From: Cyanobacteria bacterium SZAS LIN-3
GTDB taxonomy: Bacteria; Cyanobacteriota; Vampirovibrionia; Obscuribacterales; Obscuribacteraceae
Assembly: GCA_018266215.1 (NCBI GenBank)
Contig: JAFEAV010000046.1
Location: 1 to 52,049, forward strand
Direction: 5' to 3'
Length of the DNA stretch: 52,049 bases
Shown: positions 1 to 7,994 of the stretch, in pieces
How positions within the stretch are numbered: the first letter of the stretch is position 1
Layout: each line of letters starts with the position of its first letter
Notes under the pieces: generated by a model
What the model was told of the DNA's origin: nothing
What the model saw: only the letters and a program-made list of their open reading frames with translations
The model's database searches: none
Translations under genes and position numbers: made by a program

Positions 1-1079
1 GCCAGGGTGCCGGCACTGTCTCGCACTCCCTGATTGAGAGCGGCCACCAATCCCCTTCTCAGGCCAAGGTCTACAAGATCTTCGGACTGAATACTGCTGA
101 CGATGTCGAAGGGTGCGCCCTCCATCACCAGACTATTGTCCAGATAATTGGCCAGCAGCTTACCCGAGCCGTCATTGCCTATCTGCAGAAAAATTATGCG
201 CATGTCTTGCTCGTGCTTCATTTGCTTTGCCGTATCGATGATTACTTGCTCTACGGGCGGCCCCTGATTCGGCATGCCATCACTGACAATTACGACCAGG
301 TAGGGCCTGGTGTGCTGCTCCTTGAGCCGTGCGTGCAACATATCGGCTAAAGGTGTAGACAGATCCGTGCCCCCTTCCGGCCGCAGCATAGTCATGAGAA
401 GACGCGCCTCCGGGGCTGTGCAGCGCTGCCGGGTTTGTGTTTGCGTATTGAATGTACAGAAGTCGAAGCTGCCGTTCCCCAGAGTCTGGGCCTCCTGCGC
501 AAAGGAGTAAATCTGCTCCAAGCACCATTGCCATTTCGATTCTCCGGCGCCCTCCAGCTCGTTTTCCATTGATCCCGATGCGTCGATCAACAGGGCAATA
601 TCGTATTGCTTGAGTGTCTTCCAGTCGGCGTCTTTCGAAAGCTCCGCCGCCAGGCGTAACTGTTCCTTCTTTTTTCGTTCTGTAATTACCAGGTTGTCCG
701 GCGTATAGCGGAGATTGACGCTGTACCGCTTTCCTCCCCGGTCAATGAGCAATTGCATTGAGTTGCTGCCGATTGCTCCCTGAATTAGCCTGTCGCCCTG
801 GCAGATCCCCGCATAAGCTGCTGGCGTGCCCATCCGCACCTTCGTAATCGTAGTAGGAAGGGTGCTGGCCTCAATGCTTATTCCGGCTCCAGCGCAGGCG
901 CCCGCCAGAGCGCTAATGCCTCCCCGCAGGGTGATTGATGCATTAGGGGCGCTTGTTGAGGTATGAGTAACTTTATGGCCGGATCCCGGAACTACGTTTT
1001 TTGCTTCCGCCGCAGGCACTGTAAGGCAGAAAACGCAGGCCGCAATGATTAAATATCGGTGCCGGAGGGCGATTTTCAT
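1..1079 (-). CDS. Secreted von Willebrand factor A (vWA) protein with PDZ-like region, partial
   Basis: Reading the minus strand from ATG at 1079, the frame stays open to the window edge, so the C-terminus is missing. Visible in order: a signal peptide (about residues 1-25), a PDZ-like stretch (about 68-130, with GICQGDRLIQG resembling the usual PDZ core), and a vWA domain. The vWA metal-binding (MIDAS) residues are all present: DASGS at 166-170, Thr in EGGTDLSTP (about 238) and Asp in VSDGMPN (about 267). vWA domains bind protein partners through a divalent metal, so an envelope or extracellular adhesion or scaffold role is likely; the partner is unknown. The start overlaps the upstream gene's stop by 4 nt (ATGA), which implies translational coupling with the TPR protein at 1076-1984. 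Confidence 0.8.
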   Translation of the reverse strand, partial: MKIALRHRYLIIAACVFCLTVPAAEAKNVVPGSGHKVTHTSTSAPNASITLRGGISALAGACAGAGISIEASTLPTTITKVRMGTPAAYAGICQGDRLIQGAIGSNSMQLLIDRGGKRYSVNLRYTPDNLVITERKKKEQLRLAAELSKDADWKTLKQYDIALLIDASGSMENELEGAGESKWQWCLEQIYSFAQEAQTLGNGSFDFCTFNTQTQTRQRCTAPEARLLMTMLRPEGGTDLSTPLADMLHARLKEQHTRPYLVVIVSDGMPNQGPPVEQVIIDTAKQMKHEQDMRIIFLQIGNDGSGKLLANYLDNSLVMEGAPFDIVSSIQSEDLVDLGLRRGLVAALNQGVRDSAGTL

Positions 1080-1984
1080 TTGTTTGGGGCCGGGGGGTGT
1101 TTGGTTGAAATTGAAGCGATATCGCTTGAGTTTTTTGAAGACTTTACCCCTTTCGTTGAGGCTTTTGTGATTTTTGTTCTGCGAGTGCCGGATTTGTTTG
1201 TAGGCGAAGCGATATCGCTTAATTTTTTAGCTTGGGCCGTCAACGCGTTATCGACTGGAATGTATTCAGCGTCAGCATCGCTGCCGTAATTGACGTAGTT
1301 TTTGACTTTTGAGCTGCTCAAGGCTGGGGCTATTCGAATTCGGCCGGTGCCGCAGTTCGCTTGAGAAAGCATCACCTGTTCATGCTCCGCTAATTCTCGC
1401 AATTTTTTTGAATAGGTTTGGTCTATTTGCGCCCTTTCTTGAGCCATGCGCCTGTATTCGTAAGGCGAGTACCCACGGTTGAACGCTCGATTGTCATAGT
1501 TCTGAGAGAGTCGTAGAAGCGCTTGACTCCATTCTCGATGAATTTGTTGGTCTTCTTGTTGGGTCTCTTTGGCTAAGCGCTGCCGAAACTCTCTTATTTC
1601 TTTGTCTGAAGGTTTATCGGCGGATGCCGCCATGAGATTCAGTTCTTTCTGTTTGAGCAGGCATTCAAGGGCCCGGCTCGAATATTTGGCCAGATTGCTC
1701 GAGTTGGGGGCGCCGCTGTTGGCACAGGCGCGGTACTGAACAATAGCTTGCTCGGTTTTATTGAGCTTTAAATAGGTGTTCGCCAGATAGTAGCGGGTCC
1801 CGAAATCGTTAGGTTCCGCGGCGAGACGTTTCTCTGCTATTTCCTGGGCTTTGAAGTATTTGCCGGAATTGTAGGCCGTTACCAGCGTCTTGATTGAATA
1901 TGGCGCGGCCAGTGCTGCTGAAACACTAATCGCCGCTGCTAGTGGGAGTGCAGCCAAAAGTAAGGAGAGACCCGTATGCTTCAT
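1076..1984 (-). CDS. Secreted TPR-repeat protein carrying two palindromic-repeat insertions
   Basis: A 302-aa protein with an N-terminal signal peptide (about residues 1-27, ending SAALAA) followed by about two tetratricopeptide-like repeats (YNSGKYFKAQEIAEKRLAAEPND and YYLANTYLKLNKTEQAIVQY). The middle is charged and helical (QQEDQQIHREWSQALLR), probably coiled coil. TPRs mediate protein-protein contacts, so a periplasmic scaffold is likely but the partner is unknown. The C-terminal Lys/Ser/Thr-rich tail contains two copies of the AAGCGATATCGCTT palindrome (1114-1127 and 1207-1220), both read as SDIAS, showing that the tail tolerates insertions. It lies 16 nt after the gene at 2001-2822 and overlaps the vWA gene by 4 nt, so these form one operon. 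Confidence 0.75.
   Translation of the reverse strand: MKHTGLSLLLAALPLAAAISVSAALAAPYSIKTLVTAYNSGKYFKAQEIAEKRLAAEPNDFGTRYYLANTYLKLNKTEQAIVQYRACANSGAPNSSNLAKYSSRALECLLKQKELNLMAASADKPSDKEIREFRQRLAKETQQEDQQIHREWSQALLRLSQNYDNRAFNRGYSPYEYRRMAQERAQIDQTYSKKLRELAEHEQVMLSQANCGTGRIRIAPALSSSKVKNYVNYGSDADAEYIPVDNALTAQAKKLSDIASPTNKSGTRRTKITKASTKGVKSSKNSSDIASISTKHPPAPNK
1114..1127. repeat. Palindromic repeat copy 1 (AAGCGATATCGCTT)
   Basis: Exact copy of the 14-nt perfect palindrome, flanked by imperfect extensions (TTG on the left, GAG on the right). It lies within the TPR gene at 1076-1984 and is read in frame as part of NSSDIASIS. Confidence 0.85.
1207..1220. repeat. Palindromic repeat copy 2
   Basis: Exact AAGCGATATCGCTT, in the same gene as copy 1 and read in frame as KLSDIAS. 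The two copies are about 93 nt apart, a multiple of three. Confidence 0.85.
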
Positions 1985-2000
1985 GCCTGTTCGTCAGTCG

Positions 2001-2822
2001 TCATTCATCTTTAACTATTCCCGTTTTACCACTCTTGAGGCCTCTGGCGGCATGGGACCGACCCGGGTTTTGTTTATGCGGTGGTGCGCCGGTGCTAGCT
2101 TTCTCAGGTTCGTTGATATTTGCAAAATCCCTGGGAACGTGAAAAATGCTCTCCTGTATTGATATCACTTTGCTGGAATTGGTTTCAAAAACGATGATAG
2201 GTTTGCGCGGCAGTGTTTCATCGGGGTCTGCTGGTTCATCGTCCTGGGACGAAAACATTTCGTATCGAAGCGGTAAACCATGAGCAATCGGCAGGCACCC
2301 GCTAAAACTACTGACCAGCTCTGCGACGGGATCCGGCAGAGTCGGAGCTTTGAGAGTCCAGAGTTTGCCCCAGCTTTTCTTGGGTGATGTTCGGGTGTAG
2401 CAGACGGCCTCAATTCCCGCTGTCGAGTCCGGTTGTGGTTCCGACCAGGTCAGCGTATCCAGAATCGCTTCCTCGCCAACCAGTGCGGCCGGCCTGCGCA
2501 TTTGCGCCAGAACCAGAGACATCGGTTTAGTTACGTAGTTTTTTCGACCGGGGTTGATGATCTCCACTTTATTGAATGGATAGCGCGTAATCGCGACGAT
2601 GCCTGTGTTCATATGCTCAATACGAACAGCCTTGTCTGTGACCGTGATTTTTTGTTTGCCGGCGCCGAAATGCCTCTGTGAGAGCTCGATGGCCTGCGTA
2701 TCAGCATGAACTGGTTGAGCCAGAATAAGACAGAGAAAAGGAGCGGCCAGAAGCGCCAGTGGAGGTCTGTCCTGGTTTAACGGCCGGGCTGTCGGCCAGG
2801 CGTCAACGTGCGATGTTGCCAC
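2001..2822 (-). CDS. Secreted protein of unknown function
   Basis: A 273-aa protein. GTG at 2822 is chosen as start because a GAGGA ribosome-binding sequence sits about 8 nt upstream. A long N-region and hydrophobic core (about residues 20-40, ending PVHA before DTQ) make a signal peptide. The mature part is mostly predicted beta structure (KITVTDKAVRIEH, GIVAITRYPFNKVEIINP), with two Cys residues (in EAVCYT and FSGCLP) that could pair. It resembles small secreted beta proteins that bind lipids or phenolics only in the most general way; no family was recognised. It is the first gene of the minus-strand operon with the TPR and vWA proteins. Confidence 0.65.
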   Translation of the reverse strand: MATSHVDAWPTARPLNQDRPPLALLAAPFLCLILAQPVHADTQAIELSQRHFGAGKQKITVTDKAVRIEHMNTGIVAITRYPFNKVEIINPGRKNYVTKPMSLVLAQMRRPAALVGEEAILDTLTWSEPQPDSTAGIEAVCYTRTSPKKSWGKLWTLKAPTLPDPVAELVSSFSGCLPIAHGLPLRYEMFSSQDDEPADPDETLPRKPIIVFETNSSKVISIQESIFHVPRDFANINEPEKASTGAPPHKQNPGRSHAARGLKSGKTGIVKDE

Positions 2823-2906
2823 AGACTGTTCCTCTGGAAGGGTCTCGTGGCAATCATCATTTCATAGAATTAGTGCTTATGCCAGCAGTAAGCTTGGAGG
2901 CATTCT

Positions 2907-3110
2907 TCAGGAGTTTTTGTGGCTGCGGTTGCCCAAACACGCCTCGGTGCATATGTGATGGCCGTCGGCTTCTTCTAATGCCTGCTTAGATACCGGCTTC
3001 TTCTGTTCTTCCTCATTAATTCTCTTCTGCTCCTCACTAATCCTCGGCATGCCGTTAGGGTGCAAGTAGTCGATTTTGTCTGCCTTCTTGTTGGTGGACA
3101 CTTTTGCCAT
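2907..3110 (-). CDS. Small charged protein of unknown function (67 aa)
   Basis: A 67-aa Lys/Glu-rich protein with a good ribosome-binding site (GAGGTG, about 9 nt before ATG at 3110). The middle (RISEEQKRINEEEQKK) is strongly helical, and the C-terminal part holds His-His-x-Cys-x3-Cys (GHHICTEAC), which could bind a metal ion. No family was recognised. It is the last chromosomal gene on this side before the integrated element: attL lies about 120 bp upstream of its start. The supposed pre-integration neighbour is the TIGR04222 gene at 24447. Confidence 0.55.
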   Translation of the reverse strand: MAKVSTNKKADKIDYLHPNGMPRISEEQKRINEEEQKKPVSKQALEEADGHHICTEACLGNRSHKNS

Positions 3111-3169
3111 TTGTTGTCACCTCATGGTTCGCTCGATTGAGCCGACGAGTGAAACTTTCGGTGGTTCCA

Positions 3170-3209
3170 ATCGCAGAAACTCAAGCGATATCGCTTGAGT
3201 TTCTGCGAT
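3170..3209. repeat. 40-nt perfect palindrome containing the AAGCGATATCGCTT core (copy 3)
   Basis: The arms 3170-3189 and 3190-3209 are exact reverse complements, centred in GATATC; the left arm begins ATCGCAGAAACTC. This is the longest and most perfect copy of the repeat family here and the first intergenic one. It lies 24 bp outside attL. As RNA it could only fold as a hairpin with almost no loop, and there is no T-run, so it is not a convincing terminator. Confidence 0.9.
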
Positions 3210-3233
3210 CGATCATCATTCCTTCATGTTCGC

Positions 3234-3252
3234 TTAACCGGCTCTTAAACTG
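3234..3252. other. attL core (left 19-nt direct repeat)
   Basis: TTAACCGGCTCTTAAACTG, identical to 24365-24383. Homology to the other end stops immediately on both sides (CGC against TTCG upstream, TTTTG against GCCGG downstream), as expected for a site-specific crossover core. Confidence 0.85.
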
Positions 3253-3265
3253 TTTTGTATTGTCT

Positions 3266-3305
3266 CGCAAACGTTTGCGGACTCGCCGTAGGCTGGGCGT
3301 AGGCA
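3266..3305. other. Left-end integrase-binding region: 14-nt palindrome and arm-type site
   Basis: 3266-3279 is a perfect palindrome (CGCAAACGTTTGCG). 3287-3305 is CGTAGGCTGGGCGTAGGCA, itself two direct CGTAGGC units, and it matches the right-end site at 24232-24250 in 18 of 19 positions and in the same orientation. This arrangement is typical of integrase arm sites and possibly an accessory-protein site. Confidence 0.65.
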
Positions 3306-3424
3306 GTTCGGATATTCCTGCGGCCTCGCTCAAAGTTCGAGATCACGATTTATTTCGGGGCGGTTTGTTGGCAGACTTGCAGTTGCGTCTGGGATAATAA
3401 CGTGCCGGCCTTGAGGAACTTCAG

Positions 3425-4249
3425 ATGACCATAACAGTTACCGTTAAAGTCTCCAGTGGTGTTGTGCTTGCTGCTGACAGTGCCTCAAGTGTTTTTATCG
3501 ATGAGGCGCCCTTGACGCCGTTCAAAGTCTATAATGGCACGTTCAAGCTTTTCAACGTAATTCCGGGTGCTCCGGTTGGCCTTGTTACCTCTGGGATTAA
3601 CAACCTCGGTGACTTTACCCTTGCTCAACAGATCGACAGATTCTGGGCGGAGCTGTCCCGGCCTTCTGACAATCGCCCGAGAGGTCAAAATGACCGAGCA
3701 CGGTTCAATCCCAAGGATTTCACTATGGCCGACCTAGCGGACCGATTGAAAACGTTTCTATTTACCGGTTGTTTTAATTCGGCGTATCCCTCTGTACAGA
3801 CAAGACCTGTACTGTCAGTGGTTTTATCTGGCTATTCGACGGACAAGAGTACGCCAGAGATCTATACGATAGAGGCAGTAAGAGATCGATTGGTTGGCCC
3901 GACACTGTCGCAGGCTCCGATAACAACGACTGGTTTGGACGAACCTATAAGGAGATTGTTGTACGGAGTTCCCGTTGGGCTTGATGGCTTGTTAATCGAG
4001 GCCGGATTGCCACCTGCGGAGGTCGGTCAATTTTTGGGAGCTTTAGCAAGTCGAAGTTATGCAAACATACATCAAAAGAATATGCCGCTCGCTTCTGCCA
4101 TTGAACTGGCCGAGTACTTGGTTGACACTGTAATAAAGTACGAGCACTTCTCACCGATGGCTCCCCAGGTTGGCGGTCCTGTGGATATCGCAACCATTAC
4201 CAGAAACGACGGATTCCAGTGGGTGAAGCGAAAGAAATTCCATGAGTGA
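3425..4249 (+). CDS. Proteasome-beta-like Ntn-hydrolase family protein
   Basis: A 274-aa protein whose start resembles proteasome beta and HslV subunits: after Met removal, Thr2 would be the N-terminal nucleophile (TITVTVKV), followed by GVVLAADSASS with the conserved Asp (residue 18) and a candidate catalytic Lys (K41 in FKLFNV, or K34). GAPVGLVTSG fits the next core strand, and the C-terminal GGPVDIATITRNDGFQWV matches the final strands seen in proteasome-type proteases. It is longer than a typical beta subunit (about 200-240 aa). The ribosome-binding site is GAGGA before ATG 3425. It overlaps the next gene by 8 nt. It is the first gene inside attL, so it is mobile cargo; whether it assembles into a ring or cleaves peptides is unknown. 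Confidence 0.7.
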   Translation: MTITVTVKVSSGVVLAADSASSVFIDEAPLTPFKVYNGTFKLFNVIPGAPVGLVTSGINNLGDFTLAQQIDRFWAELSRPSDNRPRGQNDRARFNPKDFTMADLADRLKTFLFTGCFNSAYPSVQTRPVLSVVLSGYSTDKSTPEIYTIEAVRDRLVGPTLSQAPITTTGLDEPIRRLLYGVPVGLDGLLIEAGLPPAEVGQFLGALASRSYANIHQKNMPLASAIELAEYLVDTVIKYEHFSPMAPQVGGPVDIATITRNDGFQWVKRKKFHE

Positions 4250-4493
4250 CAACAGGCACAACTCCTCTCCATACCGACTCTCGGCCGCCGGTTTCAATTA
4301 CCCGGTGCCACCTGGGTTGCCTGATTTTACCGAACGTCCACTAACAGAAGACGAAATGTACTGGTATAGGCTCGCCCCCGAGTATTCCCCGCTTGCTGAG
4401 TCAGTTTTTGCGGCGCTGTCACAGGACGGCATGGTTCTAAATCCCTCCCACTTTCCTGTTCCGCGATTCTCGATTACTCAACCAGGACGATAA
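4242..4493 (+). CDS. Small partner protein of the Ntn hydrolase, unknown function (83 aa)
   Basis: An 83-aa protein that starts inside the end of the proteasome-like gene (8-nt overlap), so it is translationally coupled and probably acts with it. The composition is Pro/Tyr-rich with no signal peptide or membrane segment. The N-terminal SPYRLSAAGFNYPVPPGLPDF followed by an acidic, aromatic stretch (LTEDEMYWYRLAPEYSP) looks like a short interaction module. No family was recognised. Candidate roles are a substrate, an inhibitor or an adaptor for the hydrolase; this is inference from position only. Confidence 0.6.
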   Translation: MSDNRHNSSPYRLSAAGFNYPVPPGLPDFTERPLTEDEMYWYRLAPEYSPLAESVFAALSQDGMVLNPSHFPVPRFSITQPGR

Positions 4494-4859
4494 CGCTTTC
4501 TAACATGGGCGCCGGACAAACCCGACTCGATTCGTGATCTTAATCGGGTAGTTAACCCATTGGATTTCGTTGCCTCTATCGCAGCGCCTGTGGCCTTCTC
4601 GAACTCGTCATCTACCGCATCATCTAATTGTTCCCGCGAATCCATGCGCCCGTGACCGTTTCGAACGACACTCTATTACGTATCTTTCGGGTAGATTCGT
4701 CAATTAAGGCACCGCATACAGTGGCGCAGCTATCGCGAGAGATCTCGCCGAAACTGTGACCAATAGCGGCGATCCGTCATCTTGAACATTGCGCATTTCG
4801 GTGAGATCATAGGTGCATGAGCAGCGGATTGACCGCGAGCCAACGGGAGGATCGACGAA
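4494..4859. other. Intergenic region without a supported gene
   Basis: 366 bp between the Ntn-hydrolase pair and the FimB-like recombinase. A 12-nt direct repeat (GAACATTGCGCA) begins near 4788 and recurs near 4884, just inside the recombinase gene. A good ribosome-binding site (GGGAGG) precedes ATG 4860. No clear terminator or promoter was seen. Confidence 0.4.
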
Positions 4860-5585
4860 ATGTATTCCATCAGAACCGCCGAAGAACATTGCGCAAAAGA
4901 ACCCATCTGCGCAGAGTTGACCCAGAAGGAGGCCGTCAAAGCCCCGCGTCATCTGTCGGTCGTTACCGAGCCCCAAACATCGAATTGCGCAAAGTTGGAA
5001 TCGACCGCGAAGACAACACCTCGCAAACCAAAGAATGAAGATGTTCGCCCGAGAGAGTATTTGACTAAAGACGAAGTTACCCGCCTTCGGGATGCAGCGA
5101 AGAAGGTGGGTCGCCTGGGCTCTCGCGACGCTCTTATCGTGACCCTGCTCTATCGCCACGGTCTTCGAGTCTCTGAGCTTTGCGATCTGAAGTGGTCCCA
5201 GGTTATGTTCGACGACGCAGTTCTCCACGTTCACCGCGTCAAGAACGGCAGCCCAAGCGCTCAACCAATTGAGGGAGACGAACTTCGCGCACTCCGGGCT
5301 CTTCGTCGCGAGCATCCTGACTCGGCGTTTGTCTTCGTCTCAGAGCGCAAGGGACCGTTGTCGACCCGCGCTGTTCAGGCCATGATTGCGAGAGCCGGCG
5401 AAGTTGCCGCACTCGGCTTCCCTGTCCACCCGCACATGCTGCGTCATGCTCGTGGCTATGCGCTTGCAAACAGAGGGACCGACACCCGAACGATCCAAGC
5501 GCTCCTCGGCCACAAGAACATCCAGCACACGGTAACGTACACCTCGCTCGCCTCCGACCGATTCCTGGGCCTCACCGCTGACTGA
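4860..5585 (+). CDS. Compact tyrosine recombinase, FimB/FimE- or XerD-like catalytic domain
   Basis: 241 aa. The catalytic set is complete: Arg in HGLRVSEL, Lys in RVKNG, HMLRHARG (His-x-x-Arg), LGHKNIQHT (His) and Tyr in VTYTSL. The usual N-terminal SAM-like core-binding domain is absent; the first ~65 residues are low-complexity and Lys/Thr/Pro-rich. This layout matches small invertases such as FimB/FimE rather than element integrases. ATG 4860 has a GGGAGG ribosome-binding site. It reads on the plus strand, opposite to the recombinase array at 10-16 kb, to which it is not closely similar. A role in inverting a nearby segment or resolving element multimers is possible; no clear flanking inverted-repeat pair was found by eye. 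Confidence 0.85.
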   Translation: MYSIRTAEEHCAKEPICAELTQKEAVKAPRHLSVVTEPQTSNCAKLESTAKTTPRKPKNEDVRPREYLTKDEVTRLRDAAKKVGRLGSRDALIVTLLYRHGLRVSELCDLKWSQVMFDDAVLHVHRVKNGSPSAQPIEGDELRALRALRREHPDSAFVFVSERKGPLSTRAVQAMIARAGEVAALGFPVHPHMLRHARGYALANRGTDTRTIQALLGHKNIQHTVTYTSLASDRFLGLTAD

Positions 5586-5891
5586 CAGCCCGAGCCTATC
5601 TCCTCGCCCCGCGCCTTCGGCTCTCGCGACTTTGCGGGAGCCTTGTCCTTTGGAGATCGGCTGCCTGTACGACCCCGGAGGCATGCCGGGTGGGCACCCC
5701 AAACTGGAGATCGGCTCCGTTCCCGCCCCCTGCGGAGAAAATTGCCAAGATTTCTGTATGTTTTCGGGTACTGGTCCGGAGCCTTGGCTGCCTGGTAACC
5801 TCGGCTCCTGGCCGGTCTCGGCGATGAATTTATTGGCCATGTCTCTTCGGTCAGAATCAGAGCAAGACCCGAACGAACAGGACACAACACC
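5586..5891. other. GC-rich intergenic region with repeated words and hairpins
   Basis: 306 bp without a supported gene. GGAGATCGGCT occurs twice (near 5651 and 5705). A CCCGG-7-CCGGG hairpin lies near 5677. The segment from 5790 to 5815 contains further CCTGG/CCGG complementarity. It could hold recombinase sites or a structured leader of the 700-aa gene; nothing specific was recognised. Confidence 0.35.
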
Positions 5892-7994
5892 ATGCCCGCG
5901 AACACCGCCTTCGACAACGACCTCGCTTCCTACCTCGACAGCCTCCCGGCTCCCGCAGCTCCGGCCCCGCAGCCCCGGCAGAAAAGCGTTTTCCTACACG
6001 CTCTCGTCAACGACTTTGGCAACAACGCCGACAATCTCGTCTCGAACATCCGCAGCACCGGCCGCCGTTTCGGTGTGGATTTGGACCCGGCAGTCAAAGC
6101 AGCCCAGGACGCAGCGCAATACAGATTTCACAACGAGCCCGGCAACGATGCCCCTCTTCAGAATCCTTTCGGGGCTCTTGCCGCTCACCCGCTCGATTAC
6201 ATGGCCCGACGCATTGCTCCTGCGGCAGCCGGAGTCGCGGGCACAGTCGATAGTCTTGTAAATCTTCCGCTTGCCTTCGGCCAACAGGTCGCCGGGATTC
6301 CGCAACAGCAGCGTGTTTTATCGAATCTTCAAGGCGTAGTCAATAACAGCAACCTCGCCCAAGCTGCTCGCCGCGAGTCGCCCGCCTTCTATGACTCGCT
6401 CGCAAACACATCTTCTTTTGTCGCTCCGTTGCCCGGCTCTTCTGCAAAACTTCTGGGCGCAGCAGCAAAGATGGCAGGTCGAGCCCCTCATGTAGCAAAG
6501 GCTCTCGGCACAGCTCAACAGGTTCTTCAAAGCTCTCAGCGCGCCCGTCTTCTTGACCATGGCCTCACGCAAGCCGCTGTCGGAGCTGCCCTTTCCCACA
6601 ACGGCACCGAGGATCCCGACGCTCGAAAACTTGCAGCCGGTGCCGCAATCGGAGGTGTCGCAGGTGCAGGTTTTGAGAAGGGTTCTCAACTTCTCGGCCG
6701 TGCTCTTGCCCGTCGAGGCAATCCCGTTGGAGGTCTCGCACCGGCAAGCACTTGGGCTCCCGACTCCGTGCACATGCCAACCGACGTCTCCGTTCCGATG
6801 CCCGAGCCGCAGGCCGCCCAGGACGCACACATTGCACAGGTCCTCACGAGCCACATGCGACCCGGCGGCGTTCTCGATCCGCGCCACCTGGACCCGGAAG
6901 ACGCAGTTGTCGCCCAGATGCTCGCTCATCGCACCGCGCAGATACCGCAGCCGACGCCGGAACAGCAGGCCGCGCTTGCAAGTGTTTGGGGAAGACCGGC
7001 TGTCCAAGAGCTTCCGCGAAATATTGTACCGCCTGCAGGCCGTCCGGATGCACTTCCGACAGCGACTCCAAGCCGCACTACAGGCGACTTCCGGCACGTC
7101 CTTCCGACCGACGAACAAGGCAATCGCCTCACAGGATACGCAAGGTCCGGCGCTCAAGGCGCACCGGTGGCCGATGCCGAAAGAGTTATAAGGACAAAAG
7201 CAGAGCGTACGGCCCGGGCAAAAATCGCTCTCGATCTGGCGCAGCATCAGCTCGACCTTCTCGCGGAGCACCTCCACGCTCGTCACTCTGCGGACGGCGG
7301 TCCCGTACAAATCGGCGATCACATCGTTCACCCCGCAGGGTTCGAAAAAGCCTACACGAAGATCGGAGATCAGGCGTTGCAGATGTCCCGCAGCCAGTAC
7401 GGCGATTCTCATCTGTTCAAGGTCGTCAAAGGCTCCGTCCGCGCACAAGGCCCCGATCCGGCTTCTTATGCCGGTTTCGACCCTTCCTTGGTCTCGGATC
7501 CTGTCGGTACCCTGGCGGCGTTACACGGCAACCTCGAAGCAGCCCGAAAAGTCTACGACGGTCTTCGCTCCGACTTGCAACAGCACCTCCCGCAAGGAGG
7601 AGGGCACAGCGTAACCGTTGAGCACAACGGACAGCGGCTGCCGGTGAAGGTCGAGTATACGCACGACAAGAACGAGACCGTCTTCCCGTGGGCGGAGATG
7701 CTCGCAGCAGAAGCCCGGCAAAACAAAGAAGTCGCCAAATATGACGCGCTCAAATCTGCCGCGGCAAAAGCAAAGCGAAGCAGACCGGAGCCTTTTGACC
7801 GAGCCGCTTTCTTCGCCCAGGTCGAAGCCTCTCGCGCTGCCAAAACCGGACAACCTGTCCGCGATATTTCGCAGGCCATGGCAGAGGCACAAGCTCGCCA
7901 TAACGCTCACCTGGCCGATAAACACCTCATCGAGCAACAGCACCTATACACGAAGAAAACAGCGCACAAGGTGACGAAGCGGAAGGGGAGCTAA
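5892..7994 (+). CDS. 700-aa Ala/Gln/Arg-rich protein of unknown function
   Basis: A long, GC-rich gene that is clearly coding (no competing frame has sensible protein). The N-terminus is Pro/Ala-rich (LDSLPAPAAPAPQPRQK). A mid-N region (about 105-135) has small hydrophobic helices (AAAGVAGTVDSLVNLPLAFG), and about 245-270 is Gly/Ala-rich (AAGAAIGGVAGAGFEKG), which may be membrane-active. The C-terminal half is helical and charged, with a basic tail (KKTAHKVTKRKGS). The general look resembles phage ejection or internal virion proteins and polyvalent-protein fragments, but no motif proves it. No protease, nuclease or nucleotide-binding motif was found. It converges with the Mrr-like gene, overlapping by 4 nt at the ends. 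Confidence 0.6.
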   Translation: MPANTAFDNDLASYLDSLPAPAAPAPQPRQKSVFLHALVNDFGNNADNLVSNIRSTGRRFGVDLDPAVKAAQDAAQYRFHNEPGNDAPLQNPFGALAAHPLDYMARRIAPAAAGVAGTVDSLVNLPLAFGQQVAGIPQQQRVLSNLQGVVNNSNLAQAARRESPAFYDSLANTSSFVAPLPGSSAKLLGAAAKMAGRAPHVAKALGTAQQVLQSSQRARLLDHGLTQAAVGAALSHNGTEDPDARKLAAGAAIGGVAGAGFEKGSQLLGRALARRGNPVGGLAPASTWAPDSVHMPTDVSVPMPEPQAAQDAHIAQVLTSHMRPGGVLDPRHLDPEDAVVAQMLAHRTAQIPQPTPEQQAALASVWGRPAVQELPRNIVPPAGRPDALPTATPSRTTGDFRHVLPTDEQGNRLTGYARSGAQGAPVADAERVIRTKAERTARAKIALDLAQHQLDLLAEHLHARHSADGGPVQIGDHIVHPAGFEKAYTKIGDQALQMSRSQYGDSHLFKVVKGSVRAQGPDPASYAGFDPSLVSDPVGTLAALHGNLEAARKVYDGLRSDLQQHLPQGGGHSVTVEHNGQRLPVKVEYTHDKNETVFPWAEMLAAEARQNKEVAKYDALKSAAAKAKRSRPEPFDRAAFFAQVEASRAAKTGQPVRDISQAMAEAQARHNAHLADKHLIEQQHLYTKKTAHKVTKRKGS

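Noticed and set aside
3170..3209. 40-nt palindrome as a transcription terminator
   Set aside because: No T-run on either strand and almost no loop; the same core occurs inside coding sequences.
6318..7621. Long open frames (376 codons minus strand, 289 codons plus strand) within the 700-aa gene
   Set aside because: Both are Arg/Ser/Cys-rich with no domain and overlap a better coding frame; shadows caused by high GC content.
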